A DNA stretch of 64,000 nt from Chaetorhynchus papuensis (taxonomy: Eukaryota; Chordata; Aves; Passeriformes; Rhipiduridae). Numbering within the stretch: position 1 is the stretch's first letter; the number at the start of each line of letters is the position of its first letter. The stretch covers positions 62,001-126,000 of the forward strand of contig VWYX01001361.1 in assembly GCA_013396525.1 (NCBI GenBank), in the 5' to 3' direction. A model generated the notes under the pieces. That model saw nothing but the letters and a program-made list of their open reading frames with translations. It was not told where the DNA came from and made no database searches. Shown here in pieces: positions 61,340 to 64,000 of the stretch. The position numbers were made by a program, and so were the translations under genes.

Positions 61340-62215
61340 GTTAGATTTTACCATTAGATTGGATTTGTATGGCAAGGCTATGGTAGAGGAGGAACTCCAG
61401 GGGTGGCTTCTCTGAGAAGCTGCCAGAGGCTTCCTCCGTGTCCAACAGAGCCAATGCCTGCCAGCTCCAGGACACACCTGCCAAGGCTGAGCCAACGAGG
61501 GATGGTGGCAGCACCTCTGGCATAATGTACTTAAGGGGTGGCAGGAGGCCACTGTGCCATGGCAGCCACAGCGGGAGGGAGGAGTGAGAGCATGAGAGGA
61601 ACAGCTCTGCAGACACCAGGGTCAGTGCGCAAGGAGGGGCAGGAGCTGATCCAGGCACCGGGGCTGAGATTCCCCTGCAGTCTGTGGTGCAGCCCATGGT
61701 GAGGCAGCTGTGCCCCTGCAGCCCGTGGATGCCCATGATGGAGCAGAGATCCACCTGCAGCCCATGGAGGAGCCCACCCTGGAGCAGGTGGATGCCAGAA
61801 AGAAGGCTGTGACCCCACGGGAAGCCTATGAAGGAGCAGGTTCCTGGCAGGGACCTGCAGACCCATTGAGAAGGGAGCCCACACTGCAGGAGGTTTCCTG
61901 GTAGGACTTGTGACCCCCATAAGGACCCCGCACTGGAGCAGGTTGTGAAGAATGACAGCCCACAGGAAGACTCACGTTGAAGAAATACGTGAAGGATGGT
62001 CTCCCGTGGGAGGGACCCCACACTGGAGTAGGGGAAAGGCTCCACTCTCTGAGGAGGAAGCTGAAGCACAAAAAACATGACATGAACTGACCGTAATCCC
62101 CACCCCCCCTCTCCCTGTGCTACTGGGGGAGACAGGAGGTAGAGAATCAGGAATAAAGTTAAGCCTGGGAAGAAGGGAAGCGTGGGGGGTGTGACATGGA
62201 TCTGGCTCTTCTCCT
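61340..62215 (+). mobile_element. Long LTR-like element of avian endogenous-retrovirus type
   Basis: A GC-rich block of about 870 bp whose wording I recognise as a widespread avian ERV LTR family. It opens with 'atttgtatggcaaggctat' and 'gaggaactccaggggtggc', then 'gagaagctgccagaggcttc' and 'acagagccaatgcctgcc'. A TATA-like 'cataatgtacttaag' follows at 61521-61535. Next comes a long reiterated zone built on 'cctgcagcccatgg' and 'ccccacactggagcagg' variants (about 61670-62040). It ends with 'agaatcaggaataaagttaa' and 'cctgggaagaaggga' (62143-62180). The far 3' end appears truncated near 62215. There is no gag/pol/env coding nearby and no partner LTR, so it is a solo, decayed copy. The subfamily is not assigned. 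Confidence 0.7.
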
Positions 62216-64000
62216 TACCTGCCCTTCAATTCCATGCAGCAATTGGCCTCTACTTGGGTTTGGAAGCAGGAGAAAGGGAACCAGCTGGAGCAGGACTCAA
62301 AAACCAGCAGAAGGTTATTTTACTCAAGACCACTGTGGTTTTAAAGGGAACTATTTTTTGCTGCTCGCCTGGTCCTTAACAAGCTGCAACATAAACCTAT
62401 GGGAAAGGCAATATGGTTTCCAAAGTCACTATGCCATACATCAAATGCTCTTGATGAGACAGAGGGTCTTGGGATAGATGGTCCAAAAGTGCTGGAAGCA
62501 TGTTGAGGGTCTGTACGTGTGTTTTATGGACCCTGATCACACATACAACTAAATGCAAAGAGATGGTGCCGGTGAGTTATTGACCTCTGTGGAGCAACTA
62601 GGAGCAATCACAGAGCAAAAGCAGATGTTCCACGTGTGCAAGTTCGTGGGCTGAACTATGACACCTCTCAAATGTTCTGATTTGTTTCGTGGGGCTTTTT
62701 TTTACTGTTCCTGCATCAAAATCCTATGGACATTTTTCTGCTTGAAGTCTAAAGAAATGTCTTCGCTTTGGTTTCCCACCTCCTGTTGTCAGTAAAAAAC
62801 TTATTCTAAAAAGTTTTTAATTTTCCAAACTCTTCATGTTTTTGAGTGTGAGTGTCTATAGCAAAGCTGAAAGACTGTGGTAACATGGTGAATATTATGA
62901 AAATGCTTTGAAAAACCTGTCTCCTAATCCTGTTGATTTTTACATGTATCAAAATGCTATCATTAATTTGTTTTTCTGCTCAAAATATTTGAGTCTGAAT
63001 CAAGCAATAAGTTTTAAATGGGGGGATATGTAAAGTATAAATGGATGTTGTCTGGGGTCTCAGCATCTTGGTCCTGTGACTGCTAGTGATCCTCACAGCA
63101 AAAAACAAAAGGCAAGATTTTCTCAAAAAAGAACTATGAATATTTTGGTCAGGATAAGAAACCTCTGTATCTCCTTCAGTGAAAATTAAGCTTTTCTCAC
63201 AATTGCCTGTATGTTCACATCAAAATAGAAAAAATTCAGTGGAAGAGGTCTCCTCTAGGTAACACAGCCACCCTTTGGCCAGCACACAGAGATGTGCAAA
63301 GAGAGTCTCTAGAACTAAAGTACACACTGCAGCGGGTGCAAGAAAGCTCTGGTTTTCAGGGATCATCCCTCTGTGGGTGTTTGCACAGCCAGGGAGGTCT
63401 TTAAAATATACTCATCTGTATAATAAAATATCTTGACACATTTCCAAGCAGTTACTGGTAAATGACACCATTCCAGCCCTGTCCTGCCCTGGTCTCCAAC
63501 TGCAAGTGGTGGGACAGCCCTGGCTGCAAGATCCTGACCCATAGGAAGCCTCCCAGTCTTCGTGCCTTGGCCCCAGGATGCTGCCATCCCACACTGTGCC
63601 CTAGCAGCTTTAATTGTGCCTGTTGCTTTTTTAATCCAAACTCGTCCAAACCAGAGTGCCTCAGCCCTTTCAGGATGTAGATGCTGAAAAAGGCTTTAGA
63701 AATTAATTTCTTCAGCTCTCTAGTATTTTGTGAGAACTCTGTCTTTCCCATGCAAGCTAACTAAAACAAAGTTACCAGTTTTTATCAATATTCACACCTG
63801 CACTTGTTTTTCCCGGATTGTTATGGCTTCAACTAGAAAAACACTTGGGAACGGACGTGCTAGAGTTGGGCCAACCCCCTCGAGGGGTGGATGGCCAGAG
63901 AACCAATTACTTTATGCCATTTAACTCACTTTTGCGAACTAACATATAAAAACCTTGGGAAAAAAGCCATTAAGCCTGCTTTGCCACCTTTTCTACTGAC
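62216..64000. other. Gene-free stretch to window end
   Basis: No gene or repeat family is recognised. 63460-63610 is moderately GC-rich, with frames open on both strands but no domain. Confidence 0.55.

Noticed and set aside
61341..62078. 245-codon minus-strand open frame, the longest in the window
   Set aside because: It is the antisense of a recognised LTR-like repeat. Its composition mirrors the DNA reiterations, and overlapping frames in other phases are open too.

Overview
This is vertebrate nuclear DNA, almost certainly from a bird. The strongest evidence is four recognisable CR1 LINE 3' ends (20896-20985, 31955-32200, 49411-49552, 52174-52551). Two of them end in the ATTCTATGATT/ATCCTATG-type terminal repeat typical of avian CR1. 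Two long LTR-like units of avian endogenous-retrovirus type (11807-12262 and 61340-62215) support this, as do older amniote repeats (MIR-like SINEs and an ancient CR1-type fragment). There is no prokaryotic or viral gene organisation.

I find no protein-coding gene, tRNA, rRNA or recognisable ncRNA. The open frames are short, mutually overlapping and spread over both strands. They lack family signatures, and none is joined to others by convincing splice sites. The longest (minus strand, 61341-62078) is the antisense of an LTR-like repeat. The window therefore reads as intergenic or deep intronic sequence, and nothing in it tells which neighbouring gene it belongs to.

Layout. 1-6.6 kb: AT-rich single-copy-looking DNA with relics of ancient repeats. 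6.6-11.8 kb: no feature beyond an A-run. 11.8-12.3 kb: LTR-like element. 12.3-20.9 kb: mostly unique AT-rich DNA with a GGAAGGCA-type low-complexity tract. 20.9-25.1 kb: CR1, MIR, an unusual self-complementary GAT/ATC tract, a CAG tract and a second MIR-like SINE. 25-39.5 kb: mostly featureless, with one CR1 and a perfect 20-bp palindrome. 39.5-46.2 kb: short tandem duplications, a G-quadruplex motif and microsatellites. 46.87-47.01 kb: a 142-bp near-palindromic hairpin with hAT-like CAG...CTG ends. 48.1-52.6 kb: one ancient and two younger CR1 copies around a TCTA-type microsatellite. 54.9-55.5 kb: a GC-richer stretch open in all three minus-strand frames, possibly an antisense LTR. 55.5-61.3 kb: AT-rich, possibly including conserved noncoding sequence. 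61.3-62.2 kb: second LTR-like element. 62.2-64 kb: unremarkable.

No new biological system was found. The observations most worth following are the 142-bp hairpin, the palindromic trinucleotide tract, the 20-bp palindrome, the G4 cluster and the ancient SINE fragments as possible exapted elements. Repeat calls rest on recognition of family consensus features from memory. Boundaries are approximate unless the structure itself defines them.
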